A stretch of DNA of 64,000 nt from Bathymodiolus brooksi. Its lineage: Eukaryota; Mollusca; Bivalvia; Mytilida; Modiolidae. Every line of letters begins with the position of its first letter. Positions within the stretch are counted from its first letter, which is position 1. The position numbers and the translations under genes were made by a program. Location of the stretch: contig OY804579.1 in the NCBI GenBank assembly GCA_963680875.1, positions 20,507,804-20,571,803 of the forward strand, in the 5' to 3' direction. The notes beneath the pieces were generated by a model. The model was not told the origin of the DNA and ran no database searches. It saw only the letters and a program-made list of their open reading frames with translations. Positions 1 to 12,030 of the stretch are shown here, piece after piece.

Positions 1-1015
1 CACCATGAGTATTGTTTGTCATTCGATTTATGGCTTCTCTGGTTGCCCATTTGTATCTTCACATTTGGCTTAGTTTACTTTATTAACTATAGATTGATAA
101 TCAAAATTAAGAGGTTGAGCATAACATGTAAACATATATCATTCATCTGTAAAATTGCACGTGTAACTTGATGTGAAATATGAAATAAAAAAAATGATAT
201 AATCAAATTCTGGGGAAAATAAATGGTTGACAAATGGTTTTGTTGTTAGAAATATTACAATAAATGTCCCTTTATTTTATTTTTTATCAATTTCTAAAAA
301 AAAATATTCCACAATGTATCATTTAAAATCCAATTGGGAAAATCTCCGAAATAAATGGTCAATAAATGCCAGGAGTAATAATGGTTGGCAATACTGTAAA
401 TCAGTGGATTTGAAATGGTAATGGCAATTAAAATGAATAACAATGAAAATTAAATGCTATAAAACCATCATTATATTGCTAAGGCATTCCTTTACTTTAA
501 TTTTTGACTATGTGTAAAGTTGGATAGTCTCTCATGTTCTTTTACACCAACATTCTTTCTTACTAACAAAAAACTCTAATAAAATTTTGATAAAAATGGT
601 GTCGTGTATAAATTACAAGAAATTAAATTTTCACTTACCAACAATTGTTGTCAAAACTATCCACGAGAAAATATCCCATTTAACAATCATCTGAGGATAA
701 AAGAAAATGAAGAATGTAATTGTTAATGATATTAGTGTAAACAATATTTATTGAATAAATTGCATGAGTTATAACAATAGTACATACCGTACATAGGGAT
801 CAGAAAATAAGTGACGCAGCACTTATATAAATTCTTCTCCCAGATACCAAAAAAAGAAAAGAAAAGAAAATACATGTAAGATGGTTAGGACATGCACATT
901 AATAATACACACATTTGTTTAAATAAGCATCTGAAGTGAAAGGGTGACAATTTTTACAATGAACAATCAAAATGACAGATCTAATATTATGCAACAAGTA
1001 AAAGCATGGTACATT
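1..1015. other. AT-rich intergenic spacer
   Basis: No coding signal is visible on either strand; the short open frames have no recognisable motif. There is a small GAAA-rich stretch near 850-870. The 3' end of the minus-strand LINE begins at about 1016. Confidence 0.6.
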
Positions 1016-2660
1016 TATATTCTAGGTGTAAAACGTTTAGATTTTATTATAAAATCTTGAATTACAAGGAAATTACTTTCATTTTCACAATCTGGGAGGT
1101 TAGAATCACTAAAGAGTAGATTATTAATATTCAAATGAGAAGACAGGTTAACAAATAAATCATTTCTTAACCTTTCATACAGAGAACATTTTAGTAAAAA
1201 ATGCTCGGACGTTTCTACCAGTTTACAACTACAGTAGGGATTAGCTTCGATATTTTTCTTATAAAGATGATCCTTAAGGCACTACTCTCAGTTCGAATTC
1301 TAGTATGTAGTATTTGACCAATTCTAGAACCTGCATAGAAGTAAGATGGGACAGGATTTATTGTGTTATTCAAAAATAATTTCATGGAATTGACTGAAAC
1401 ATTACTTTTGATATTCGTTGGAAGTTCGTTCCAGAGTCGGACGGTTGAAGGTAAAAAGCTATTATTATAATAAGCTGTACGAGAATGTACATGAACTAGA
1501 TTAGAATTGTTCCCGAGTGCTATATTGATGAGTTTGTCCGAAGGAGGATGGAATTAAATTGGATAAATATTCGGGAACAGTTTTGTTAACCATTTTGTGA
1601 AATAATAAAATCTTATGTTTGTTTCTTCGTTCCTCTAAGGTTTCCCATCCACATTCTTGTAAAAGTATACGTATACTTGTCAATTTTGTAGCACCAGTTA
1701 TTATACGTGCGGCTTCATAGTTAATGTGTTAAGTTTTTCCTTTATATAATTTGGACAGTTATCCCAGATTACATCCGCATATTCTAGAATAGGGCGGACA
1801 TAACTGAAGTACATATGCTCAGGCGATTTACGGTCTACTTTAAATTTCAACTTACGAATAATATTTAATCTAGAAGACGCCTTTGTTATAATTTCGTTAA
1901 TATGTGTGGTCCAAGATCCATCATTAGAAAAAGTGAGACCAAGATGTTTATGTGTAGTTACATTTTTAATGGGAACGTTATTAAAATAAAGTGGAGGATG
2001 GAATTGATGCTTGACCTTTTGCGAAATAATCATCGATTCGGTCTTTTTGGGATTGAAATTAACTAACCATCTGTTTGACCAGTTTTGAACCTTTTGCAAG
2101 TCTGAATTTAAAGAAAGAGAAGTAATTAATGGGTTATCGACGATTGCATAAATACTGGTGTCATCTGCGAAAAGTTTGATAGGACATTTACTTCGTCAAC
2201 GATATCATTGATAAATATAAGAAATAATATGGGTTCTAAGATGGATCCTTGTGGAACACCTGTATTGACAGTTTTCCAAGACGATTCTTTCCCATTTATA
2301 ACGACTCTCTGTTTCCTATTGGTTAAATGGTCTTTAAACCATAATAGCAAATCCCCAACAATTCCCATTTTTTTTAATTTAAAAAGAAGACCCCTATGCC
2401 ATACTCTATCAAAGGCTTTGCTAATATCAAAAAAGATTACTCTTATTTCCTTTCCCTCATCCAGAGCTTTGCTAAACATATTCGCAATATACAGAAGTTG
2501 ATTTCTAGTCGAGTCATTTATTGTAAAACCAGACTGATGTTCTGTGATTAAGTTCCTGATCAAATTAAAAATATGCTTGTAAATACATTTTTCGAAAACT
2601 TTACTAGAAATAGGGAGCAAAGAAATAGGTCGATAATTTCCCATTATGTTTTTAATAAAT
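1016..2660 (-). mobile_element. Decayed non-LTR retrotransposon (LINE), reverse transcriptase and C-terminal part
   Basis: Read on the minus strand, this is the 3' part of a LINE polyprotein. The reverse transcriptase starts near 2644 with NYRPISLLP, followed by the motif A region (FFDISKAFDRVWH), the GVPQGS motif, and the catalytic FADDT box near 2170. FADDT is out of frame with the upstream part, so there is a frameshift at about 2190-2200. The next frame (2099-1701) carries the thumb region (WLVNFNPKKTE, then YVRPILEYADVIWD). A second frameshift near 1710 leads to INYEAARIITGATKL and WETLEERR. The frame then reaches a C-terminal Cys/His knuckle (CSCKLVETSEHFLLKC) near 1200-1260. No endonuclease domain is present upstream of 2660, so the copy is 5' truncated, as usual for LINEs. 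It is inactive, with at least two frameshifts. The clade (CR1/jockey-like) cannot be fixed by eye. Confidence 0.88.
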
Positions 2661-2689
2661 GTATATAATTCTCCATAATTTGACAGTTC

Positions 2690-2868
2690 GAACCCCTTTC
2701 ATGGCGAGGTGTATTCGATACAACATTATGTGATAAAGTTTGTCAGTGACTTGCGGCAGGTCGGTGGTTTTCTCCGGATACTCCGGTTTCCTCCATCAAT
2801 AAAACTGACCACCACTATATAGCTGAAATATTGTTGAAAGTGGCGTTAAACACCATAATCCTTCCCCC
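2690..2868 (+). repeat. SINE fragment, shared 3' core, subfamily B
   Basis: This holds the conserved body and tail of the SINE seen at 43614-43893: GGCGAGGTGTATTCGATA, then a CTCCGGATACTCCGG box, then ATAGCTGAAATATTGTTG and a GTGGCGTTAAACACC tail. The tRNA-like head is reduced to AGTTCGAACCCC at the left edge. It lies next to the truncated 5' end of the LINE. Confidence 0.75.
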
Positions 2869-3964
2869 AACAATTAACATATTACTGACCAAAATTTAAT
2901 TAACTATTGTACAAGAATTACTGTCCAGAGACTACCCACAACAATTTAAGTAATAGATAAAAGCCTTTAAAAGCATCAAAACTTAAATAGATATGTATTT
3001 GGTATAAAAAAAATAAATAATTGAAACTTGCTTTGATAATTAGTTTGTGTATCTACCCATGCTCAAGAAGGATAACTCAATGCTAGAATATGTCTGTTTA
3101 ACACGATACGATTTTAAATACCAAATAAATTGTATAAAAAGACTATTATAGCAACACTCATAAACAGAAGTTTAACTGCAGAAAAAATCTTTAATTATAT
3201 TTTTAAAATGAAAGGTGACTAACATTGCCTATTTAATAGAAAAGGAGTATTAATTGATCTTGGCCACGATGGTTCCAAGAAACTCATGTTTTAGGAAAGT
3301 TGATGAAACTTTCGATTTGTAAACAAAGACCATTTAAAATGTTTTGGTTTTTATTATTATTAAATAAATCGTTATTATACGAAACGGGAATCGGAAAAAA
3401 AGAAGATAATAAAAAAAATACAAGGAAAAGACATGTAATGCATCTGAAGTCTACTTCGATAACTGTGGTTGGGTTTTGATGGTATTGAGTAGGGTTTTTA
3501 TAGTTATTCTTGCAATCTGAATATATTTCTTGTGTTAGTTGTTGGCATTTGTGCTTAAAATTAAAATTATAATAAATTCAATGTATATATAAGTATTATT
3601 AATAATATATTCTCTGTTATTGTAGGTACAATTTTGTCTCATTCTTTCCTGAGGTCACCCTACGGGTGACAGAAAACTGTTTTTCGAAAATTTTACAATT
3701 TTTTTTCCAGAAGTCATTATACATTTTTTTTATTCAATCATGTGAATTGTCAAAGTTTTTACCCCCTTTAAAACTAACTGAAGATATACATGAAATAATC
3801 GAACGCGAAATTTTCTGTAATTACATGTAAATTTAAAAGTGTTTCTATAAAGTAATAAAACGATAAGAAACGAAACAATACTAAACAAAACAGGACACAA
3901 GCCAATACTGACAAAGTTATAGTTTTGTATGTCCATTTTAAATTCCATAAAATATCTAATTTAG
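2869..3964. other. AT-rich spacer
   Basis: No gene or clear repeat boundary is visible. Overlapping minus-strand open frames at 3730-3974 are hydrophobic and AT-driven and have no recognisable domain. Confidence 0.5.
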
Positions 3965-4240
3965 GGAGGCGCAATGAGTTGGGTAGTTGGATTACCTAAC
4001 AACTCGTTCAAGCCTATCACCAATACGGCGTGGGTTCGCGCCCGGATTTGTAAATTACAAAAAGGATGCATTCGACTCGTAGCCGCAAGTGATAAAGTTT
4101 ACCAGTTGCTTGCCCATGGTCGATGGTTCTCTCCGGGTACTCCGGCTTCTTCCACCACTAAAACTGGTCACCATGATATAGCTGAAATATTGCTGAAAGT
4201 GGCGCTAAACACCAAAAAATCAATCAATCTAATTTAGGTC
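3965..4240 (+). repeat. tRNA-derived SINE, subfamily A
   Basis: The head carries a Pol III A-box-like segment and a B-box (GTGGGTTCGCGCCC). The body follows (CAAAAAGGATGCATTCGACT), then a CTCCGGGTACTCCGG box, ATAGCTGAAATATTGCTG, a GTGGCGCTAAACACC tail and a short (ATCA)n end. Near-identical copies lie at 36433-36717 and 63366-63640. The layout (tRNA head, conserved central or 3' core, short tandem tail) fits the SINE superfamilies described in molluscs; assignment to MetaSINE is a guess. Confidence 0.85.
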
Positions 4241-4312
4241 GCACGTCTCTTAGTCTAGAATAACAATCATTCACAAGAGCGCTAAATGTTTCGAAATTGT
4301 CAATATTTCTAC

Positions 4313-4407
4313 ACTGGTATTAAACTGATGTTCGTAACTTTAGTTACCTACATCCCAACATGGCGGACACCGAAAATGGTAAATTAGAATATCCTTGTTT
4401 TCTCTTT
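4313..4407 (+). repeat. Left terminal inverted repeat
   Basis: It pairs with 6954-7048. It includes a Kozak-like start (CCCAACATGGCGG, ATG at 4360) and a splice-donor-like AATG|GTAAAT at 4378/4379. Confidence 0.85.
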
Positions 4408-4985
4408 GTTTTTAGTTTATTTTCAAATATTTTCATTTCAAATGTATAGATATTTTAACAATTAACTGTAGTGATATGTTTAAATCAACTGTAAATTCTC
4501 CTATGTGGCACAAAACCTACTTTAAGAAATACAAATGATGTAAGTAATTGTAGAATTATTTTTGAACGATGTTCGTAACTTTCAAATATGATGTTGGTAA
4601 CTTTAAAGTTTGGTGTTTCTAAAATCATGTTTAAAACATTTAAAGAACAACGCTTTTGTAATAAATAAAATTTGAAAACAAAGAAAAACATCCCTGAAGT
4701 GATAGAGAGGGTAATAGAGGTGGGAGAGATTATATAATGCACGAGAGAAAAAAAATACAGAGCGCAGGATGAGAGGGTTATGAATGAGTGAGATGAACGA
4801 AAGATGAGGGTAGCGGGAGAAGAACACCTTGACCAACGCTCGTTTCCAATTAGCAATAATAAACACGTGGCTTTGCGTTTCCTGTAATCTTTTGTAATCT
4901 TACAGCGATGGATATTGAGAATGACCAGATAATTAATAGTGCTGAGGCCGATGCGGCAGTCGATACAACATATGTAGTTGTTTAG
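4360..4985 (+). CDS. Putative two-exon mini-gene starting inside the left TIR (speculative)
   Basis: Exon 1 would be 4360-4378 (ATGGCGGACACC..., 19 nt), ending at a donor GTAAAT. A pyrimidine-rich tract and TTACAG acceptor end at 4905. Exon 2 (4906-4985) continues in the exact phase needed: G|CG gives Ala, and an open frame of acidic residues (MDIENDQIINSAEADAA) runs to TAG at 4983-4985. The predicted product is 32 residues, starting MADTENAMDIEN. What is seen is an ATG in good context, a matching donor and acceptor, and phase agreement. What is inferred is that they are spliced together. No family is recognised, and the peptide may be the truncated N-terminus of a longer captured or transposon gene. 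Confidence 0.3.
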
Positions 4986-5616
4986 TATTATATTGATATT
5001 TCTATTTGGTCTTGGACTGTGTGCTCTAGGAGGGTCTTTCATAAACTACGACCTTGCAATAGGGCGTTTTGACTTCCGACCTTTGGGTGTTTAGAACCTC
5101 CCATGGATGGCGACCTCCGACATCATCATTAAATTCAATTAGGGCCATTCTGGGTCTCATATATAAATTCTAACAAAGTATATTTGTATGTAAATTAACA
5201 GTTATATGTGTAAATATGCCGTGAATTATTACCAAATTAATTGTCCTTTGTGTTATTTGCTTATTTTAATAAAAATGGACACACCAGATCAAGTATTTTA
5301 AGAATGACACATCTAATTATTTCCCTTTAATGCTGAAATGAAACCAGATTAATTTATTATTAATTTGTTAGACTATTGTATTAAATACTGATAAATAAAG
5401 ATTTATAATACTTTTTAACGAATCAATAATGTGTAAGTATTAAAATTGGATTAATCTATGGTAAAGCTGTTTTCGAAAAGTTCATTTTTTTTATATCATA
5501 CCATTTCAAGTTTTACAAATACATATACATTTATAAATATGCATTGAAATTGACAGGATATTAGTCTGAACAGTCTTGACGGTATATAAACGAATTAGTT
5601 TAATATCAATAGTTTT

Positions 5617-6214
5617 CATACCCATACCCCCCACAAACAAAGTTTGGGGGGTATATAGGAATCACCCCGTCCGTCCGTCCGTCCGTCCATGTACCTTGTA
5701 AGCGCAACTCCTCCTAAACCGCTTATTGGATTTTTATGAAACTTTACACATTTGTAGTACACTACCTGCAGATGTGCATGAAGGAATATGGTTGCTGTCC
5801 AAAATTTAAAAGGAGAGATAATTCAACTTATACTTTCACGAAAAGGGGGGCATGTACCTTGTAAGCGCAACTCCTACTAAACTGTTTATTGAATTTTTAT
5901 GAAACTTTACACAGTTGTAGTACACAACCTGCAGATGTGCATGAAGGAATACCGTTGCTCTCTAAAATTTAGAAGGGGAGATAATTCAACTTATACTTTC
6001 GCGAAAAGGGGGGTCGTGTACTTGTGGCGACCCCTAGATGTATGTTCTTGGTTAGTTTATTTTGGAGATGGGATGTTGTCTCCTTGACATAACTCCATAT
6101 CCGTTAATTTTTTCATAGGTAACTTGCTAATATACCTGTATTCCAAAGTTTGAACATCATAGTATTGCAAGCGGGGGGTATCACTCAGTGAGGTCACTCA
6201 CAGTTCTAGTTTAA
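5617..6214 (+). repeat. TCCG-microsatellite repeat with duplicated about 155-bp unit
   Basis: It opens with a hairpin of CATACCCCCC against GGGGGGTATATAGG, then (TCCG)n. Two tandem copies of about 155 bp follow, each beginning ATGTACCTTGTAAGCGCAAC and ending in a CACGAAAAGGGGGG-type run (about 5690-5850 and 5851-6010). It ends with a GCGGGGGGTATCACTCAGTG motif near 6171. It lies inside the 4313-7048 element. A related architecture is at 17641-17950. Confidence 0.7.
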
Positions 6215-6953
6215 ATTAGGATCAGCATACATGAATTTCCTTCACCCATGTTAAATATAATTATATACATAGATTTCCTACAAGTCCCTTATCTATATTC
6301 TTGTATACTTTAGTAAATACGTTGCTATAGGTAATATATCTCTACCGACAATATTTATGTAGTACAGATATATTGTTTTCAGCAGCAAACGTATTAAAGG
6401 GGTACGCACAAGATACACATAGGTTAGAAAGGGACTTATTGAAGCAAGTCTATAAATGTTTACATTGATACGATTACGATGTTTCATGGATCAACACGTC
6501 TTCAACTGTCAATAAGTCGCATGTGACGCTAAAACAAATCAACATCCTAAAAATGTGAGAAAGGTAGAATACTGTACATGTATGCGACCCTGAATTGTTT
6601 TTCTTCTTAATACTCGTTCTATATGCTTTCGTTTCGTTGCTTGTTGTTCTTTTTACTTTTAAGTTGTCTGCATGCTTAATTTTGCTTTTAAATTGAAACC
6701 AAGAGTTTCTTAACGAGCAATTAAACACCTTCTTATTATTTAAGTTATGGAAATCAGCAGTTACGGGCATCTCTTTAAATATCTTTCTAACGTTACGAAC
6801 ATCACTTCAAAGAGTTACGTACATCCTTCAAATTTGTTCAAGTTAATATTTCAATGCTCTCATAAGAGTTTCGTCATTTTTATGTATGCATTCGAGTATC
6901 TAATATTCCCACCTGTAATCATACCGTTGGACTTACTAATAAACACTACTGAT

Positions 6954-7048
6954 AAAGAGAAAACAAGGATATTCTAATTTACCATTTTCGGTGTCCGCCA
7001 TGTTGGGATGTAGGTAACTAAAGTTACGAACATCAGTTTAATACCAGT
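6954..7048 (-). repeat. Right terminal inverted repeat
   Basis: It is the inverted copy of 4313-4407. On the minus strand it carries the same ATG (7001-6999) and donor after 6983, so a minus-strand transcript could start with the same first exon. No matching second exon was found on that strand. Confidence 0.85.
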
Positions 7049-7136
7049 ACTGCAAACAAGGCGAGGTTTGCTCTACTTCCACAGAACGCTATGTTCATTC
7101 AATAACTTCAGAGGTAGAATATAACGGCCTAGATTT

Positions 7137-7189
7137 TTTTGTCTACATAAAACTAAAGATCGAGTAACACGAACCCCACTGAAAACCGG
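7137..7189 (-). repeat. Fragment of the abundant mussel repeat
   Basis: The reverse complement contains GTTCGTGTTACTCGATCTTT and a following GTTTTATGT, the same order as at 49320-49350 and 57205-57240. Confidence 0.65.
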
Positions 7190-7334
7190 GCTAAATTATA
7201 GAAAACCACGAGTCTGTCATGTTTGTTTGAAACATTATAGTAAAACATACCAATTTCGTTTTTTTTTTTTCGTTTTTTTTTTCGATCATAGTAAATGTAA
7301 TTCTTTCTTCAAACACCTGTTTATCTCATCTCTG

Positions 7335-7600
7335 GTGTAATGGGGGATATTGTTTGCACCGAGTGCGGTAGATCGTGGGTTCCAGCCCCCGTTGGGTCAA
7401 ACCGAAGACTATAATATATGTCGTTGTTTCTTTTCCACTAAGCACGCATCACTAGGGAGAAAGAGCAAAGGCTGGTCGACTCGGAATCAGTATAATGTGT
7501 CAGAGTGGGACGACATGTCTATGCGCGGACTGTTGTGTCAGCACTGAGAATCCAACTAACCGTGTTGGTTTAATACGAAGCGGACACCATTATCTCAACG
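7335..7600 (+). repeat. tRNA-derived SINE-like repeat, second family
   Basis: A B-box-like GTGGGTTCCAGCCCC lies at 7374-7388, following CACCGAGTGCGGTAGATC. The body (CCACTAAGCACGCATCACTA, then AGAGCAAAGGCTGGTCGACT, then CAGAGTGGGACGACATG) matches, from memory, a SINE body frequent in bivalves. The right end is not precise. It shares no 3' core with the SINE at 3965-4240. Confidence 0.6.
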
Positions 7601-7604
7601 CATA

Positions 7605-10396
7605 AAACTAGTTGACTCAATAAAAAAAATCCATTTTATTTTTAGACAAGTCGAGCATACCGTGCCGATATAGTAGAGAACAGTTCCATCCACAACTAAG
7701 ATTTTTCGTTTTATATCTAACATTGATTGCATGCATAACAATCAGTAAAATGTTGAAATTAAAAAGCGTAAAGTAAAACATGTGAATTTCCTACAAATTT
7801 TAAAGATGCATTTTATCCTGAACATAGAATCAGAAGAAAGGTGCATAGTCCTGGACAATCGTAAACTAGCATGGTTAAAGAATGAATATGAAATGTCATT
7901 CAAAATGAACAAAATATGTCGAATTATAAATAAATAAATACCGGTACATTTGTTTGTACTTTGCATACTATTCCGGGTGACAAGTCGAACATACCTTATC
8001 CAAACTGGACGCACCCTACTCCTCGGATGTAAAGAAAATGATGACGTGGACCACTGGGTCAATCTTGGGTCACTCTAAGCAGCGTCCAATCAAAAAGCCT
8101 GTTTTTTAATTCTCAAACTAACCTGAAACACGTTTAAATCATGAACCATAAACATGTTTAAGATAGATAAAAAACGCAATGGGTGAAGAATAATATTTAA
8201 GAGAACTTTCCTGTTCATTGATTATTTTTTAACAAAGTAAAATTAATTCTTCATTAACAAATAAAACAATTCAACTCTTAAACACATGAAAAAAATAATA
8301 AAATAAACAAATAAAATAATGCAATTCTTTATAAACAAATACAACAATGCAGAATGGCAATAAACACATATGTTCCTATTAAAAACATACAGGTAATTAA
8401 CAAGGTGCAAACATATTCAAACGTGCTTTCGATCCAGGTTCAGAATTAAAAAAACAGGCCTAAAATTGTTCTAAACATTTATTAATTCTACAAATCAACA
8501 TAGTAAAGATATAGATAGAATCCCAAACATTTATTCAACAAAAACAATACATCACAATTCTACTAGTTTTCCTTGTTAAAATTATCCTGATTCATGATGC
8601 AGTCATTTATAACAAGAACTAACGCTGTACTACCAACAAGGTCTCTTATGAACTTGAACATTGCACCTCGTATGTTCTATAGATCTTTGTTGTCTTTTTG
8701 TTGGGGGAGGGGGAGGACTATATTCTTTCTCTTAATTGTAATTACTTTTTGCATTGCTTATGCTTTTCGAGGCACAGAAATGATCTTATGTTTTACTATT
8801 CGTTTACTGTATTACTTCATCATGTTCATTAGTTCAAGTTGTACACCGGAGAATGACTGTACCGAACAATAAAATCTTGCAGATAAAACAGGTATGAGGT
8901 AAATACTTTTTTATAGCCTATATATTAAATAAAAAATATTGTTCCTCGTCTGTGATGTCCAAGATCAAAATGTCACAGGAGTTAAGGTTACACTAGGAGT
9001 GAAGGTAGCTATTTTCGTGTTACTAGGGATGAGACGACAGAATATGTTGTGATTATTAATTTTAAAATATATGATTAGGTTGCTTATTTCAGACCGAATA
9101 ATGCAAAAAGAAATCTTTATAGTATATATACTTATTTCATATCAGTACTAAATTAGACTTTTTCATTGGTGTAGAGATGGTCAAGTGTCATGCATTAATC
9201 TGCGCTAAAGAAATTCACCAGTCTGGCATATGAATAGCTTAACTTTAACTTTGTTTTTTTATTATTATACTCTCTGACACAATACATGTGTAACAAGAGG
9301 AATACAAACAATAACATATAATACAAGAACACAATGATGGATATGACTAACAGGCAATCAAACACAATATCACTGGATTTATAAATATTTTCTAAGTTTA
9401 CTAATAAACAATGATAAATTTTTCAAAACTGGAACATTACAAAGTGATAAAAGTCCTATCATTTTTTGGAAATTTGGATATCTAGTATAATAACTAGGTA
9501 TATGGTTTTTTTCTTATATCTACAAGCATTGTTTCTATCAACAGGAATGTCGACCAGCAAATGTAATACAAGAGAAAGTGGCTATTAAAAAAAATGTTAC
9601 TATGCATACCTTTGACCTTTGTGCTTATATTGATTGAATATATCCATTACAGAAAATAAATTAAGATTTTTATTTCGTGGAACCCGGACGAAAAATAACT
9701 TATAAGGTTATAAAGGGCATCGATACTAAAACATATTATGAGATTATAAAAGTACAATAGTAAACTTATATCTACAGTCCATAGTATATATTCTTTTTGT
9801 AAGACGATAGACAGTATTATTCTATATAAATATGCTTAGATCTAACACCTGTTTGAAGAACATTTCAATTAAAATAAAATAAAAAAGGGGGGATAACAAA
9901 GCATTGTCCCAACTATCTAAAATAAAACATTTTTAACCCAAAAAAAATGCCTTATAAAGTAAAAATAAATAAGTAATGCAAGTTTACTTAATACATTTCC
10001 ATCTGCAAATGTGTTTTTATTTCATATTCTTACATTTTCAATGTTCAGAAAGCCAAATTGGATAACAATTAGCAAAAATGAAACGATAAATGTTTATGAC
10101 ATGCGTCCTTTCGATTCTCGTTTATATTTAGATAATCCAAGTGTCCAAAATGTTCACCTATGGTGTGTCTGATTTGTAATTATTTGCGGTCGGTTCGTTA
10201 TTTGTAGTTTGTATTGCGAGAAAATATTTTAAAAGTTTATGTTCTCGTCAGTTCTGAACATATATGCTAGATTTGGGGGAAAAAAATGTATCGTGCCTTG
10301 TAAAAAATAAGCAATTACTCATTTAAGAAAATATTAGATATTTTTTTTAAAATAAAGTTTACTATGAAGAGTCATATAATATATATATTATATATA
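7605..10396. other. AT-rich spacer without gene
   Basis: About 2.8 kb of AT-rich sequence with A-rich simple stretches (8220-8350). The open frames at 7742-8062 (-) and 8594-8872 (+) have no recognised motif and biased hydrophobic composition; I do not believe they are genes. Confidence 0.5.
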
Positions 10397-10398
10397 TA

Positions 10399-12007
10399 CA
10401 CTTGGCCATAAGTTAGGGACCACCAGATTTGAAATGGAGAATATTTTTTACATCGCGCTTTTTTCTTGTTAAAATATATATGTCTTATACATAAACATAT
10501 ATTCTTTCATGGTACCTGTAATTTTATCGATCGATTAATTAAAGAACGACGAAACCGGTTTTTATAAGTTCACCTGTACCTTTACAAAACTCAAGTTTGG
10601 CGGGGGTTTCAAATCAGTATCTGCATGTACAGTACATGTAAAACTTTAAACTTTGTAAACTTTTATTCAACATGGCACATCGAAAACTGTCAGATGCAGA
10701 AAGATGGCAAGCGGTTGGCATGGTAAGGGGCGGTATGTCCTATACAAAGACTGCTGAACGATTCAATGTAAGCCACTCGGTCATTGTTCGATTGAAGCAG
10801 CGCATGAACCAAACCGGGAGTGTAAAAGAACGGAAAAGGGACAGGGAAGCCTCTGAAAACGACTCCAAAAGAAGATAGACTCCTTAAAAGGCTCGCCAGA
10901 CAATGGCTATTCAGCACTGCAAACACGCTGCGAAGCCGATGGATTGTCAACAGGCGCATTAGCAGACGGACCCTCAACAGACGTCTTAATAACACAAAGT
11001 TTCGTGCTAACGCGACCGCTACTGACAATACGCCACAAAACAACCAGGCTTTAATGGGCACGTGACCATATGGGATGGAGTATCAGGTCGTGGCAGAGAG
11101 TGCACTGGTCGGATGAAAGTTGTTTTTTGTTGACTCCAGTTGATGGCCGCGTCCGCGTATGGAGACCGAGAAACACAGCATTTCTACAGGAACATATTGT
11201 GTGCACAACTGCATTTGGTGGAGCTGGTGTTACTTTTCTATAAACTGTAAGCTTGACTTGTATGTCCTTGGTGGGACTTTAACAGGACAACAGTACCGTG
11301 ATCAGATCCTGTGGCTATTAGTTGTGCCTTATTTTGACTGTCATCCATTAACAAGTCGACCAATTCTAATGGATGCCAATGTTAGACCACATATGGCCTG
11401 TATAGTGCAAAACTATCTGCAACAGTAGGCAATAGAGCTACTACCTTGGCCAGCCATGTCACCGGATATGAATCCTGTAGGGCATTTATGGAACTATTTA
11501 GGACGAAAAGTGAACGCACGTACCCAAAGTGTCAATACTTCAGGAACTGGGGACTGTTTTGGTACAGGAATGGCAACAATAGCCTCAACACCGACTGAGA
11601 TGCTTGATTAAGGGAATGAGGAGACGTGTTCAGGAACTGTACAGGATACGAAGCAGTTAGATTCGTTATTGACTGTATCATGAGTAATAAATGTTGAAAA
11701 TTGATTAGTTTTCATTTTCCAACCAGATTAAACGTGCTTTGGTTGTGCAAATATTTTTAACAGAAGTCCAAACTGAAACTTTTTTCACTTAATTTTCAGT
11801 TCAATTCTTCGTATTCACTTCAGCGAGCTATAGTACTTCCGGTTACTCATCTTTGAAAAAATACCTGATCTTTTTTGGTGGTCTGTGTTATATTGGGCTC
11901 ATCCATAAAAGGCTTTGCTATGCCTAACTGCAGGCTTTTTCACACCATTGAGAACAATATTTTTATTACAGTGATAAAACTGGTGGTCCCTAACTTATGG
12001 CCAAGTG
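10399..12007 (+). mobile_element. Tc1-like DNA transposon, complete but inactive
   Basis: The ends are inverted repeats (CACTTGGCCATAAGTTAGGG at the left, its complement at the right) flanked by TA dinucleotides at 10397-10398 and 12008-12009. This is the TA target duplication of the Tc1/mariner superfamily. The length is 1609 bp, normal for the group. It contains the broken transposase gene at 10672-11660. Confidence 0.93.
10672..11660 (+). pseudogene. Tc1-like transposase, broken
   Basis: The N-terminal paired-type helix-turn-helix is intact from ATG 10672 (AERWQAVGMVRGGMSYTKTA, then FNVSHSVIVRL). The frame stops at 10876-10878, and the protein then continues across several frames: LARQWLFSTANTLRSRW, a VHWSDESCFLL box with the first catalytic Asp near 11110, a variant of the second box (LMDANVRPHMA) near 11370, and PDMNPVGHLWNYLGRKV near 11465-11510. 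In the last box the expected catalytic Glu is Gly (GGG at 11480-11482). The copy is therefore dead on two counts, frameshifts or stops and a missing acidic residue. The family normally encodes about 340 residues that cut and paste DNA at TA sites. Confidence 0.9.
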
Positions 12008-12030
12008 TATATATTGTATAGTTGTGTGAT

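Larger units (their letters stand above)
4313..7048. mobile_element. DNA-transposon-like element with about 95-bp terminal inverted repeats
   Basis: The sequence from 4313 (ACTGGTATTAAACTGATG) reappears inverted at 6954-7048, with almost no mismatch over about 95 bp. Both ends carry TTAA a few bases inside and the motif GATGTTCGTAAC, which recurs subterminally. The interior (2.5 kb) holds no recognisable transposase, so this would be a non-autonomous or gutted element. It contains a nested TCCG-rich repeat at 5617-6214. A target-site duplication is not clear: the inverted match runs out at about ACTGGTA on both sides, and the short flanking matches are not convincing. Confidence 0.75.

Noticed and set aside
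4485..5042. 185-residue minus-strand open frame
   Set aside because: Composition is Ser/Phe/Leu/Ile-rich without any domain; it lies across an inverted-repeat element and overlaps the putative + strand exon.
8594..8872. 92-residue frame with a hydrophobic middle, possible small membrane protein
   Set aside because: No start context, splice or homology support in AT-rich spacer; chance frame is likelier.
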